DNA of 8,952 bases. Origin: Alphaproteobacteria bacterium. GTDB lineage: Bacteria; Pseudomonadota; Alphaproteobacteria; RF32; CAG-239. Positions 1 through 5,511 of the stretch are shown piece by piece. Each line of letters begins with the position of its first letter. The stretch's first letter is position 1. The DNA is taken from the NCBI GenBank assembly GCA_017546885.1, contig JAFYRQ010000029.1, positions 1 through 8,952 of the forward strand. The letters are read 5' to 3'. The position numbers were made by a program, and so were the translations under genes. The notes under the pieces were generated by a model. The model saw only the letters and a program-made list of their open reading frames with translations. It was not told where the DNA came from and searched no databases.

Positions 1-2
1 AC

Positions 3-31
3 AATATAACTCTGTTTAGTTTTTTTGTCAA
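3..31 (-). promoter_or_regulatory. Strong sigma-70-type promoter firing leftward out of the window
   Basis: Read on the minus strand there is a perfect -35 TTGACA (31-26), a 17-base spacer and a -10 TATATT (8-3, five of six consensus bases). Transcription would leave the window to the left, so a leftward gene divergent from gap is expected just outside. That gene is not visible. Confidence 0.6.
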
Positions 32-64
32 TATAGTCCAGCTTGAACAAAGCTCAAAAATAAC

Positions 65-92
65 TTGAAAAAAAATACTAAAGTGTTAAATT
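65..92 (+). promoter_or_regulatory. Possible promoter of gap
   Basis: TTGAAA (65-70) lies 16 bases upstream of TAAATT (87-92). Both are only partial matches (-10 about four of six). A start near position 100 would give a leader of about 55 nt containing the hairpin at 113-130. The hexamer CTTGAA occurs at 42-47 and again at 64-69, 22 bases apart, which could be an operator pair. The -10 assignment is uncertain. Confidence 0.35.
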
Positions 93-112
93 ATGCTCGA
101 AAAAAAATGCTG

Positions 113-130
113 GTGCGGGGCGTTCCGCAC
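113..130 (+). promoter_or_regulatory. GC-rich hairpin in the gap leader
   Basis: GTGCGG (113-118) pairs perfectly with CCGCAC (125-130) around a six-base loop. It stands out in very AT-rich surroundings and ends 10 bases before the Shine-Dalgarno sequence AGGAAGGA (141-148). No T-run follows, so it is not a terminator. A 5' stabilising hairpin or a regulator-binding structure for a highly expressed glycolytic mRNA is plausible but inferred. Confidence 0.45.
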
Positions 131-155
131 AATATTTACAAGGAAGGATAATAAT

Positions 156-1163
156 ATGACAATTCGTGTCGGTATTAATGGTTTCGGTCGTATTGGCCGT
201 TTGGTTTTCCGTGCTGCTCAAAAGAGAGATGATATCGAAATCGTAGGTATCAACGATCTTATTGACGTTGAATATATGGCTTATATGTTGCGTTATGACA
301 CAGTACACGGCAGATTCGACGGTACTGTTGAAGTTAAAGACGGTAAATTGGTGGTTAACGGCAAAGAAATCCGTGTTACAGCTGAAAAGAACCCTGCTGA
401 TCTTAAATGGAACGAAATTGGTGCTGAATATGTAGTAGAATCTACAGGTTTGTTCCTCACAAAAGAAAAAGCTCAAGGACATATTGATGCCGGTGCAAAA
501 TACGTTGTTATGTCAGCTCCGTCAAAAGACGATACTCCTATGTTTGTATGCGGTGTTAATACCGATACTTATGTTAAAGGTACACAATTTGTTTCTAACG
601 CTTCTTGTACCACAAACTGCTTGGCTCCGATGGCAAAAGTTTTGAACGACGTATTCGGAATTGAAGAAGGTTTGATGACAACTGTTCACGCTACAACTGC
701 TACTCAAAAAACTGTTGACGGTCCGTCTGTAAAAGACTGGAGAGGTGGTCGTGCTGCTGCCGGCAACATTATTCCGTCTTCTACCGGTGCTGCTAAAGCC
801 GTAGGTAAAGTTATTCCGTCTTTGAACGGCAAACTTACAGGTATGGCATTCCGTGTACCTACTTTGGACGTTTCTGTTGTTGACTTGACTGTTAACTTGA
901 AAAAAGCTGCTACATACGAAGAAATTTGCGCAGCTATGAAAAATGCTTCTGAAAATGAACTCAAAGGCATTTTGGGTTATACTGAAGACGCTGTTGTTTC
1001 ATCTGACTTCATCGGTGATGCTCGCACATCTATTTTTGATGCTAAAGCCGGTATTCAAATGACTCCGACTTTCGTTAAACTCGTTAGCTGGTATGATAAT
1101 GAATGGGGTTACTCAAACAAAGTTCTTGACTTAGTAGCTCACATGGCAAAAGTTAACGGTTAA
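156..1163 (+). CDS. gap: Glyceraldehyde-3-phosphate dehydrogenase, type I
   Basis: Cytosolic glycolytic enzyme that oxidatively phosphorylates glyceraldehyde 3-phosphate to 1,3-bisphosphoglycerate with NAD+. The 335-residue product has the usual family length. It shows the Rossmann motif GFGRIGR (residues 9-15), an acidic residue after the second strand (N33-D34) favouring NAD, the active-site motif SNASCTTNC with catalytic Cys151, and the partner His178 in TTVHATTATQ. The C-terminal WYDNEWGYSNKV is also present. The ATG at 156 is chosen because AGGAAGGA (141-148) precedes it by 7 bases and the protein begins exactly where the family does. An in-frame ATG at 93 would add 21 unrelated residues encoded partly by the leader hairpin. 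It is followed by pgk, which uses its product. The sequence is closer to Bacteroidota and gammaproteobacterial GapA as I remember them than to typical alphaproteobacterial Gap (see findings). Confidence 0.98.
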   Translation: MTIRVGINGFGRIGRLVFRAAQKRDDIEIVGINDLIDVEYMAYMLRYDTVHGRFDGTVEVKDGKLVVNGKEIRVTAEKNPADLKWNEIGAEYVVESTGLFLTKEKAQGHIDAGAKYVVMSAPSKDDTPMFVCGVNTDTYVKGTQFVSNASCTTNCLAPMAKVLNDVFGIEEGLMTTVHATTATQKTVDGPSVKDWRGGRAAAGNIIPSSTGAAKAVGKVIPSLNGKLTGMAFRVPTLDVSVVDLTVNLKKAATYEEICAAMKNASENELKGILGYTEDAVVSSDFIGDARTSIFDAKAGIQMTPTFVKLVSWYDNEWGYSNKVLDLVAHMAKVNG

Positions 1164-1172
1164 TCGTTATTA

Positions 1173-1230
1173 CCCCGTAGGTATCCGAGCGGCTTTTGCC
1201 GCTCATTACCGCGGGGATTTTTTATTTTTT
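1173..1230 (+). terminator. Large intercistronic terminator between gap and pgk
   Basis: A long rod can form: CCCCG (1173-1177) with CGGGG (1212-1216), GGTA (1180-1183) with TACC (1207-1210), and an apical 7-bp stem GAGCGGC (1187-1193)/GCCGCTC (1198-1204) closed by TTTT. Two T-runs follow (1218-1223 and 1225-1231). The pgk Shine-Dalgarno AAGGAA (1232-1237) starts directly after. No promoter is evident between the structure and pgk, so it probably works as a partial terminator or as a processing or stabilising structure that sets the gap:pgk ratio. Confidence 0.8.
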
Positions 1231-1244
1231 TAAGGAAACAATAA

Positions 1245-2453
1245 ATGAATTATAAAACAATTGATGATTTAGGCGATTTGCATGGCAAGGTTGTTATGCT
1301 CCGTGCCGACTTAAACGTACCTATGGATGAAAACTTTAATGTTACCAATACTGCTCGTATTGACAGAACAGTTCCTACAATTAAAGAACTTATGAGCAAA
1401 GGTGCAAAAGTTGTTGTTATTTCTCACTTCGGTCGTCCGGAAGGCAAAGGAGATATGAAAAACTCTCTTTCTCATATCGTTAGCGACTTAGAAAAAGCTC
1501 TTGGTAAAAAAGTTACTTTTGTAGAAGATTGTATCGGTGAAAAAGTAGAACAAGCAGTTAAATCTATGAGCGATGACGAAGTTTTGTTGCTTGAAAATCT
1601 GCGTTTCTATAATGAAGAAAAGAAAGGCAATGAAGATTTCGCCAAAGAATTGGTAAAAGTTGCCGATTTTTACGTTTCTGATGCTTTCTCAACAGCTCAC
1701 AGAGCACACGCCTCTATGGTTGCCGCAGCAAAAGAACTTCCTGCTTCTATGGGACGTTTGATGGAAGAAGAAGTAAAAGCTCTTGAAGGTGCTTTATCTA
1801 ATCCTACTCGTCCGTTGATTGCTATTGTCGGCGGTTCTAAAGTTTCTACAAAATTAGATTTGTTGAACAACTTGGTTAAAAAAGTTGATAAATTGGTAAT
1901 TTCAGGCGGTATGGCTCATACCTTTATGAAAGCTAAAGGAATTGATACCGTTAACGAAGCTAATTCATTGGTTCAAATGGATATGCTCGAAACAGCAAAA
2001 GAAATCATGTCCGTAGCACAAGCAAATAATTGCGAAATTATTTTGCCGGAAGATGTGGTTGTTTCTAAAGAGTTCAAACCGCATGCAGAACACAAAACAG
2101 TTTTATTGAGCGATATTCCTGCAGAAGGTTGGAGCTTATTGGATGTAGGCGAAAAAACCATTGCAAAAATCAATGAAAAACTTGATGAATGCAAAACTTT
2201 AGTTTGGAACGGACCTCTCGGTGTGTTTGAAATGAAACCTTTTGACAATGCAACCAATAAAGTTGCCGAACATGCTGCAGAACTTACACAAGCAGGAAAA
2301 TTGATGTCTGTTGCCGGTGGCGGTGACACTGTTTCTGCTTTAGAAAACGCAGGTGTTGCAAATAAGTTTTCTTATATTTCAACTGCCGGCGGTGCTTTCC
2401 TTGAATGGATGGAAGGTAAGGAACTTCCGGGTGTCGCTGTTTTGAAAAAATAA
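1245..2453 (+). CDS. pgk: Phosphoglycerate kinase
   Basis: Cytosolic glycolytic kinase that transfers the acyl phosphate of 1,3-bisphosphoglycerate to ADP, giving ATP and 3-phosphoglycerate. The 402 residues match the family length. The N-domain substrate site is visible as RADLNVP (20-26, with D22 and N24), R38, and SHFGRP (60-65, H61 and R64). Further motifs are ENLRFY and DAFSTAHRAHAS. The C-domain nucleotide site has GGSKVSTK near residue 200, GGGDT (358-362) and STAGGAFLE (379-387). The start is supported by AAGGAA 7 bases upstream. It lies 81 bases after gap in the same direction, and that spacer is nearly filled by a terminator-like rod. Transcription ends at the strong terminator at 2468-2503. 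Nothing is odd in the protein itself. Confidence 0.98.
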   Translation: MNYKTIDDLGDLHGKVVMLRADLNVPMDENFNVTNTARIDRTVPTIKELMSKGAKVVVISHFGRPEGKGDMKNSLSHIVSDLEKALGKKVTFVEDCIGEKVEQAVKSMSDDEVLLLENLRFYNEEKKGNEDFAKELVKVADFYVSDAFSTAHRAHASMVAAAKELPASMGRLMEEEVKALEGALSNPTRPLIAIVGGSKVSTKLDLLNNLVKKVDKLVISGGMAHTFMKAKGIDTVNEANSLVQMDMLETAKEIMSVAQANNCEIILPEDVVVSKEFKPHAEHKTVLLSDIPAEGWSLLDVGEKTIAKINEKLDECKTLVWNGPLGVFEMKPFDNATNKVAEHAAELTQAGKLMSVAGGGDTVSALENAGVANKFSYISTAGGAFLEWMEGKELPGVAVLKK

Positions 2454-2467
2454 GCAATAATCATAAC

Positions 2468-2503
2468 AAAAAAGACATATGGCAAGCCATATGTCTTTTT
2501 TTT
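2468..2503. terminator. Bidirectional terminator between pgk and the convergent gene
   Basis: A perfect 10-bp stem GACATATGGC (2474-2483)/GCCATATGTC (2486-2495) is flanked by six A (2468-2473) and eight T (2496-2503), so it has a U-tract in both directions. It sits 14 bases after the pgk stop and 16 bases from the stop of the leftward gene at 2520, and can serve both. Confidence 0.92.
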
Positions 2504-2519
2504 ATAACCGGAGATGATA

Positions 2520-2981
2520 TTACTCGATGTAGCAATCAGCCACAATCAACACTCCGTGACCGAAAATACGCATCCAGCAGATGTCAACATACCGAACCCA
2601 ATAATCGAGGGTTTCTTTCCAAACGGGATGACAGTGTTTCAGCCATACGTCATAAACTTTTTCTGACGGGAACAATTTTTGCAACTCTGCTTTGAGCTTA
2701 AACTCATCAGGACGAGCAACACACTCCGAAGCCATAGGAAGACGCTGTGCACAGTCATCGCTGAAATCCTCTACCACATAATCGTGGGCTTTGACATCTC
2801 GATAGCGGTCCATTGCCCTTTTTGCCTCTCCTAACAAATCAACAATTCTTCGTTGATTTTCTTTTGAGAAAAAGAGTTCAAACTCTGCCTCATTTGAAGC
2901 TAGCAAATGTTGGTACCCTTCTTTGTTTACACAAACTTTTCCCTTTTTTACGAACTTGTAGTTCTTGAAGTTTTTAATCAT
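2520..2981 (-). CDS. Hypothetical protein, 153 aa
   Basis: I do not recognise this protein. It reads as a soluble polypeptide with a basic N-terminus (IKNFKNYKFVKKGKV), a charged and probably helical middle (about 40-70), an acidic stretch around 71-76, and a tryptophan-rich C-terminal third (W113, W121, W128, W136) ending in a short hydrophobic patch, VLIVADCY. Six cysteines are scattered without a metal-binding pattern. No signal peptide or convincing membrane helix is seen. The ATG at 2981 is the only reasonable start, but no Shine-Dalgarno precedes it. TATTAT on the minus strand lies 9 bases before the ATG, so a very short or leaderless transcript is possible. It runs in the same direction as the next unknown gene (3087-3488), about 100 bases upstream, and converges on pgk with a shared terminator. 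Confidence 0.7.
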   Translation of the reverse strand: MIKNFKNYKFVKKGKVCVNKEGYQHLLASNEAEFELFFSKENQRRIVDLLGEAKRAMDRYRDVKAHDYVVEDFSDDCAQRLPMASECVARPDEFKLKAELQKLFPSEKVYDVWLKHCHPVWKETLDYWVRYVDICWMRIFGHGVLIVADCYIE

Positions 2982-3043
2982 AAGCTAAAAATAATATTTT
3001 TTTAAGTTAGGTTTTAGTGGGATGAATCCCTTTTTTGAATAAT

Positions 3044-3071
3044 GACATCTTCGGCTTTCACCGAAGATGTC
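3044..3071 (-). terminator. Strong hairpin after the 3087-3488 gene, lacking a U-tract
   Basis: GACATCTTCGG (3044-3054) and CCGAAGATGTC (3061-3071) form a perfect 11-bp stem with a six-base loop, starting 16 bases past the stop of the leftward gene. On the minus strand the hairpin is followed by a mixed AT sequence, not a T-run. It may be a 3'-end stabilising or weak terminator structure. A second small palindrome, GGGAT/ATCCC, lies at 3019-3030. Confidence 0.45.
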
Positions 3072-3086
3072 TGTACTGAGGAAGGA

Positions 3087-3488
3087 CTAAAGCTTAAACA
3101 GCATACCGGCATTCTCACCGTGGCAGCCCATAAATTGAACTTTACCGCTACCGAGCTCATAAGCCTCCATGTCTTCAACTTTGTCCGCCGCTGTCCAGAT
3201 AATATTTTTATGAGTAATCTGGAAACCGCAGTCACACTTCTTAAGCATCATTCGAACACCGCTCAAACGGCTGCTCACAATCTTGATATCCGCAGGAGTT
3301 AACAGCTTCTTCTCAAAGATTTCGGCATAATCAACTGCCATAGAAGCAGAAAAATCCTCTAACATACCTTCTGTAAGCAAGCAACAATCTTCAGAAATTC
3401 GAATTGCCTTTACAACCTTGTCTTCGATAAAATCGACAGACTCTGTATTGTCAGTATAGACAAACAGAAATTTAAACTTCTCTTTCAT
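3087..3488 (-). CDS. Hypothetical protein, 133 aa
   Basis: I do not recognise this family. From the ATG at 3488 the product begins KEKFKFLFVYTDN, which looks like a first beta strand. It continues as an acidic mixed alpha/beta protein with CC near residue 35 and KKCDCGF near residue 90, and ends in a glycine-rich segment (QFMGCHGENAG). There is no signal peptide or membrane segment. A TTG at 3551 in the same frame would add 21 residues, but that region contains the likely promoter (3520-3548), so the ATG is preferred. No good Shine-Dalgarno lies at the usual distance; GGAAG (3516-3512) is 23 bases upstream. A 15-base direct repeat links codons near the N-terminus with the promoter -10 region (see repeat entry). 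It lies downstream of the rplQ terminator and is probably monocistronic. Confidence 0.7.
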   Translation of the reverse strand: MKEKFKFLFVYTDNTESVDFIEDKVVKAIRISEDCCLLTEGMLEDFSASMAVDYAEIFEKKLLTPADIKIVSSRLSGVRMMLKKCDCGFQITHKNIIWTAADKVEDMEAYELGSGKVQFMGCHGENAGMLFKL

Positions 3489-3531
3489 AATTAAATTGAT
3501 AATTGATTTTACTTCCGTCAGTATAGACAAA
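3450..3531. repeat. Exact 15-bp direct repeat joining promoter and coding sequence
   Basis: The 15-mer GTCAGTATAGACAAA occurs at 3450-3464, inside the 3087-3488 gene, and again at 3517-3531, in its upstream region, with a period of 67 bases. On the minus strand the upstream copy carries the -10 hexamer TATACT; the internal copy encodes FVYTD in a different frame. A 7-bp tandem repeat (AATTGAT twice, 3494-3507) lies between the copies. Confidence 0.8.
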
Positions 3532-3548
3532 ATTTTTACAAAAAGCAA
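3520..3548 (-). promoter_or_regulatory. Promoter of the 3087-3488 gene
   Basis: On the minus strand TTGCTT (3548-3543) is followed after exactly 17 bases by TATACT (3525-3520, five of six consensus bases). A start near 3513 would give a leader of about 25 nt. The same -35 hexamer and spacing are found in the rplQ promoter (4167-4195). Confidence 0.55.
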
Positions 3549-3560
3549 CAACCTTTTTAT

Positions 3561-3595
3561 AAAAAAAAGAGGAACAAAAAATATTCCTCTTTTTT
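3561..3595 (-). terminator. Intrinsic terminator of rplQ
   Basis: On the minus strand GAGGAA (3589-3584) pairs with TTCCTC (3574-3569) around a nine-base loop. The stem is extended by flanking A and T runs, and the U-tract corresponds to eight A on the + strand (3561-3568). It begins about 20 bases after the rplQ stop. Confidence 0.88.
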
Positions 3596-3614
3596 CGATT
3601 ACAGATTATAAATC

Positions 3615-4052
3615 TTATTCTGCTTTTTCTGCAGCTTCTACAGCAGCTTTTTCAGCAGCTACACGAGCTTTATCTTTAGCACCTTTAGCATTAACGTCTC
3701 TGTCAACCAATTCAATGATTGCCATAGGAGCAGCATCACCATAACGAATACCGGCTTTCAATACACGAGTATAACCGCCGTTACGAGTGCTGTAACGTTC
3801 TGCTAAAGTAGAAAACAACTTAGAAACAACTTCTTCGTCGCGCAAAAAGGCCAAAGCCAAACGACGACTGTTCAAATCACCTTTTTTAGCAAAAGTAATC
3901 ATGTTGTCAGCAAAAGTTCTCAATTCTTTAGCACGTGGCAAAGTAATTTTGATTTGTTCATGATTCAACAATGCGCAAGTCAAGTTAGAGAACAAAGCTC
4001 TTCTTTGGCTGGTTGGCATATTAAATTTTCTATGTGCATCACCATGTCTCAT
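3615..4052 (-). CDS. rplQ: 50S ribosomal protein L17
   Basis: Structural protein of the large ribosomal subunit, located near the peptide exit tunnel. The 145-residue product opens with the family signature MRHGDAHRKFNMPTSQRRAL and carries the NLTCALL, ITLPRAKELR and GGYTRVLK blocks, then an Ala/Glu/Lys-rich tail (about 125-145) of the kind variable between species. The ATG at 4052 is preceded by AAAGGA about 8 bases upstream. In most bacteria rplQ directly follows rpoA as the last gene of the alpha operon. Here rpoA is about 1.75 kb away, ends in its own terminator, and other genes intervene, one of them in the opposite direction. rplQ therefore has an independent promoter (4167-4195), a structured leader (4080-4150) and a terminator (3561-3595). 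Confidence 0.97.
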   Translation of the reverse strand: MRHGDAHRKFNMPTSQRRALFSNLTCALLNHEQIKITLPRAKELRTFADNMITFAKKGDLNSRRLALAFLRDEEVVSKLFSTLAERYSTRNGGYTRVLKAGIRYGDAAPMAIIELVDRDVNAKGAKDKARVAAEKAAVEAAEKAE

Positions 4053-4079
4053 GGCATTTTCCTTTCTTTAATAAATTGT

Positions 4080-4150
4080 GCTTTGACAGGCAAAGCGGAT
4101 AAAACACCGGTTTTTACTACGGAGTCGCAATGCGACCATACATAAAAACC
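4080..4150 (-). promoter_or_regulatory. Structured 5' leader of rplQ, two hairpins
   Basis: On the minus-strand RNA the first element is a long rod. GGTTTTTA (4150-4143) pairs with TAAAAACC (4116-4109), TATGG (4140-4136) with CCGTA (4122-4118), and TCGC (4135-4132) with GCGA (4128-4125) around a three-base loop. The middle stem has a pair that is G.U in this RNA but C/A in the opposite strand, which favours function in the leftward transcript. A second hairpin, GCTTTG (4096-4091)/CAAAGC (4085-4080) with loop CCTGT, follows. The Shine-Dalgarno lies about 15 bases further. Autogenous control by L17 or a trans factor is inferred only. Confidence 0.55.
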
Positions 4151-4166
4151 CACACTTTCGAAACGG

Positions 4167-4195
4167 CTTATAACATACAACTTTTTGAAAAGCAA
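4167..4195 (-). promoter_or_regulatory. Promoter of rplQ
   Basis: On the minus strand TTGCTT (4195-4190), a 17-base spacer and TATAAG (4172-4167, five of six consensus bases) predict a start near 4160. That is about 10 bases before the first leader hairpin and 108 bases before the rplQ ATG. It is the only credible promoter between the upstream terminator (4197-4224) and rplQ. Confidence 0.6.
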
Positions 4196-4196
4196 G

Positions 4197-4224
4197 AAAA
4201 AACGTCACATTTTTCAATGTGACG
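4197..4224 (-). terminator. Terminator of the 4244-4534 gene
   Basis: A perfect 9-bp stem CGTCACATT (minus strand, 4224-4216)/AATGTGACG (4211-4203) with a GAAA tetraloop is followed by a six-base U-tract (4202-4197). It begins 20 bases beyond the stop codon and separates the small membrane-protein gene from rplQ. Confidence 0.92.
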
Positions 4225-4243
4225 CATTACAGATTAATAAAAA

Positions 4244-4534
4244 TCACTCCTGTTCGAGAGCCTTCTTATTAAGTTCAACATACTCCTGATAAGATTTTCG
4301 AGCCTTTCTGTAGCAAACTCCAAGGCCTACCACACAGAAAATCAGCAGCAGCCCCATAAATCCTACAGCCAATTTTGAGTAAAGCGGCATTGTTGATAGG
4401 GGAGGACTTAAAATAGCATAAACAATTCCTCCGCACCCGATAACACTCATAACAAGGCCTGCCCAAAACGTTAACTTCAAATTCCATATATTTGCGGCCA
4501 AATAAGCAGCAATACTTTTTTCAAAATTTTTCAT
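4244..4534 (-). CDS. Small two-helix membrane protein, function unknown
   Basis: A 96-residue protein with two predicted transmembrane segments: about 20-44 (LTFWAGLVMSVIGCGGIVYAIL) split here as LTFWAGLVMS then VIGCGGIVYAIL, and about 54-76 (KLAVGFMGLLLIFCVVGLGV). A short loop with PPLSTMP joins them. The N-terminus (KNFEKSIAAYLAANIWNLK) looks amphipathic, and the tail is charged (YRKARKSYQEYVELNKKALEQE), so both ends are probably cytoplasmic. I do not recognise a family. The ATG at 4534 is preferred to the in-frame TTG at 4540. Neither has a clear Shine-Dalgarno, although a good promoter lies upstream (4573-4600). It is a single-gene unit with its own promoter and terminator, divergent from dtd. 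Confidence 0.75.
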   Translation of the reverse strand: MKNFEKSIAAYLAANIWNLKLTFWAGLVMSVIGCGGIVYAILSPPLSTMPLYSKLAVGFMGLLLIFCVVGLGVCYRKARKSYQEYVELNKKALEQE

Positions 4535-4572
4535 ATACAAAATGTTAGTTAATAATATTCTTTAATGGACAA

Positions 4573-4600
4573 ATGATAGCAAATTCGGTTAAAAAGTCAA
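4573..4600 (-). promoter_or_regulatory. Promoter of the small membrane-protein gene
   Basis: On the minus strand TTGACT (4600-4595) is followed after 16 bases by TATCAT (4578-4573); both hexamers match consensus at five of six bases. A start near 4566 would give a leader of about 30 nt. No comparably good promoter is seen for the divergent dtd gene in the same spacer. Confidence 0.65.
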
Positions 4601-4623
4601 TAAAAGTATATGGGAGAAAATTT

Positions 4624-5061
4624 ATGAAATTACTGATACAACGGGTAAAAAAGGCCTCAGTTAGTGTAAACAATGAAGTAGTCGGAAAAATAGAACAAGG
4701 CATATTGATATTTATCGGAGTTTGCAAAGGCGATACTAAAGAGCAGGCAGATTTTCTCGTCCGTAAAGCTGCTAATTTACGAATTTTCGAAGATGAAAAC
4801 GGAAAAATGAACTTATCGGTAAAAGACATATCAGGTTCAGCATTGGTAATTTCACAATTTACACTTGCCGGAGATTGTACCAGAGGGAATCGCCCCGGAT
4901 TTGACCAAGCGGCACATCCCGATATTGCAAAACCGATGTATGAATATTTTTCAGAACAACTGCGTAACGAAAATATAAAAGTTGAAAACGGAATTTTTCA
5001 AGCAGATATGCAAGTAAGTTTAATTAATGACGGACCGGTTACATTTATTCTGGAAAAATAG
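4624..5061 (+). CDS. dtd: D-aminoacyl-tRNA deacylase
   Basis: Cytosolic editing enzyme that hydrolyses D-amino acids (and glycine mischarged on tRNA-Ala) from tRNA, keeping D-residues out of protein synthesis. At 145 residues it has the same length as the E. coli enzyme. It shows the start MKLLIQRVKKASV, RIFEDENGKMNLS, the active-site motif SQFTLAGD (77-84, Thr80) and the Gly-cisPro motif in NDGPVTF (135-141). Other motifs are RGNRPGF and ADMQVSL. The ATG at 4624 has GGGAG (4612-4616) 7 bases upstream; an in-frame ATG at 4573 lacks this and adds non-family residues. It points against all its neighbours and converges on the XRE gene with only 15 bases between stops and no visible terminator. 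Confidence 0.96.
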   Translation: MKLLIQRVKKASVSVNNEVVGKIEQGILIFIGVCKGDTKEQADFLVRKAANLRIFEDENGKMNLSVKDISGSALVISQFTLAGDCTRGNRPGFDQAAHPDIAKPMYEYFSEQLRNENIKVENGIFQADMQVSLINDGPVTFILEK

Positions 5062-5076
5062 TTTTATCCGGCAAAC

Positions 5077-5499
5077 CTAATTACAAATCTTATACAGCAT
5101 ATCCACCACTGTTTTAAACTTTTTCCAATTATTTTTGTTTTGCAAAAAACAGATAAATTCTTGCCATTTTTCCAACTCTGATTGTTTAAAACAATTATCG
5201 CTAATTATATTTTTAGCTCTCGGGCTCATTGATTTTATTTCTTCCGGCATATCCGCATAAAAATAACCGACATCAACACTTAAAATTACTGAAAAATCAT
5301 ATAACCGGCTGGCACTAACCCGATTTGTTCCGTTTTCATATTTTTGCAGTTGCTGAAAACTTAAACTCATAAATTGAGCCAATTGCTCTTGAGTATACCC
5401 TAAAGATAATCTTCGCAATTTTATTCGTTGTCCGACGTATATATCCACCGGATTCGGAGCTCCGTCAGATTGTTTTCCCCGATTCTGTTTGTGCTTCAT
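5077..5499 (-). CDS. XRE-family helix-turn-helix transcriptional regulator
   Basis: A 140-residue DNA-binding protein. A polar tail (1-15) leads into NPVDIYVGQRIKLRR and a Cro/C1-type HTH at about residues 23-80. TQEQLAQ (36-42) forms the first part of the motif, and SLSFQQLQKYENGTNR (45-60) the recognition helix and following turn. The C-terminal half (about 85-140) is probably helical and would serve oligomerisation. This form is common in alphaproteobacteria. The ATG at 5499 is chosen because GAGAGG lies 5 bases upstream; an in-frame ATG at 5529 would place the start inside the terminator hairpin. The gene is headed by a terminator (5512-5544) that closes about 190 nt of self-complementary sequence, suggesting attenuation or a separate small RNA. 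Its target is not visible; autoregulation or control of the neighbouring rpoA/rplQ region is speculation. Confidence 0.93.
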   Translation of the reverse strand: MKHKQNRGKQSDGAPNPVDIYVGQRIKLRRLSLGYTQEQLAQFMSLSFQQLQKYENGTNRVSASRLYDFSVILSVDVGYFYADMPEEIKSMSPRAKNIISDNCFKQSELEKWQEFICFLQNKNNWKKFKTVVDMLYKICN

Positions 5500-5511
5500 T
5501 CCCACCTCTCT

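Noticed and set aside
93..155. Longer start for gap at the ATG at 93
   Set aside because: The added 21 residues do not belong to the family, they overlap the leader hairpin, and the ATG at 156 has a near-ideal Shine-Dalgarno.
4083..4088. TTGACA on the + strand upstream of rplQ
   Set aside because: No -10 hexamer lies 15-19 bases downstream, and there is no rightward gene there; the bases belong to the 4080-4096 hairpin.
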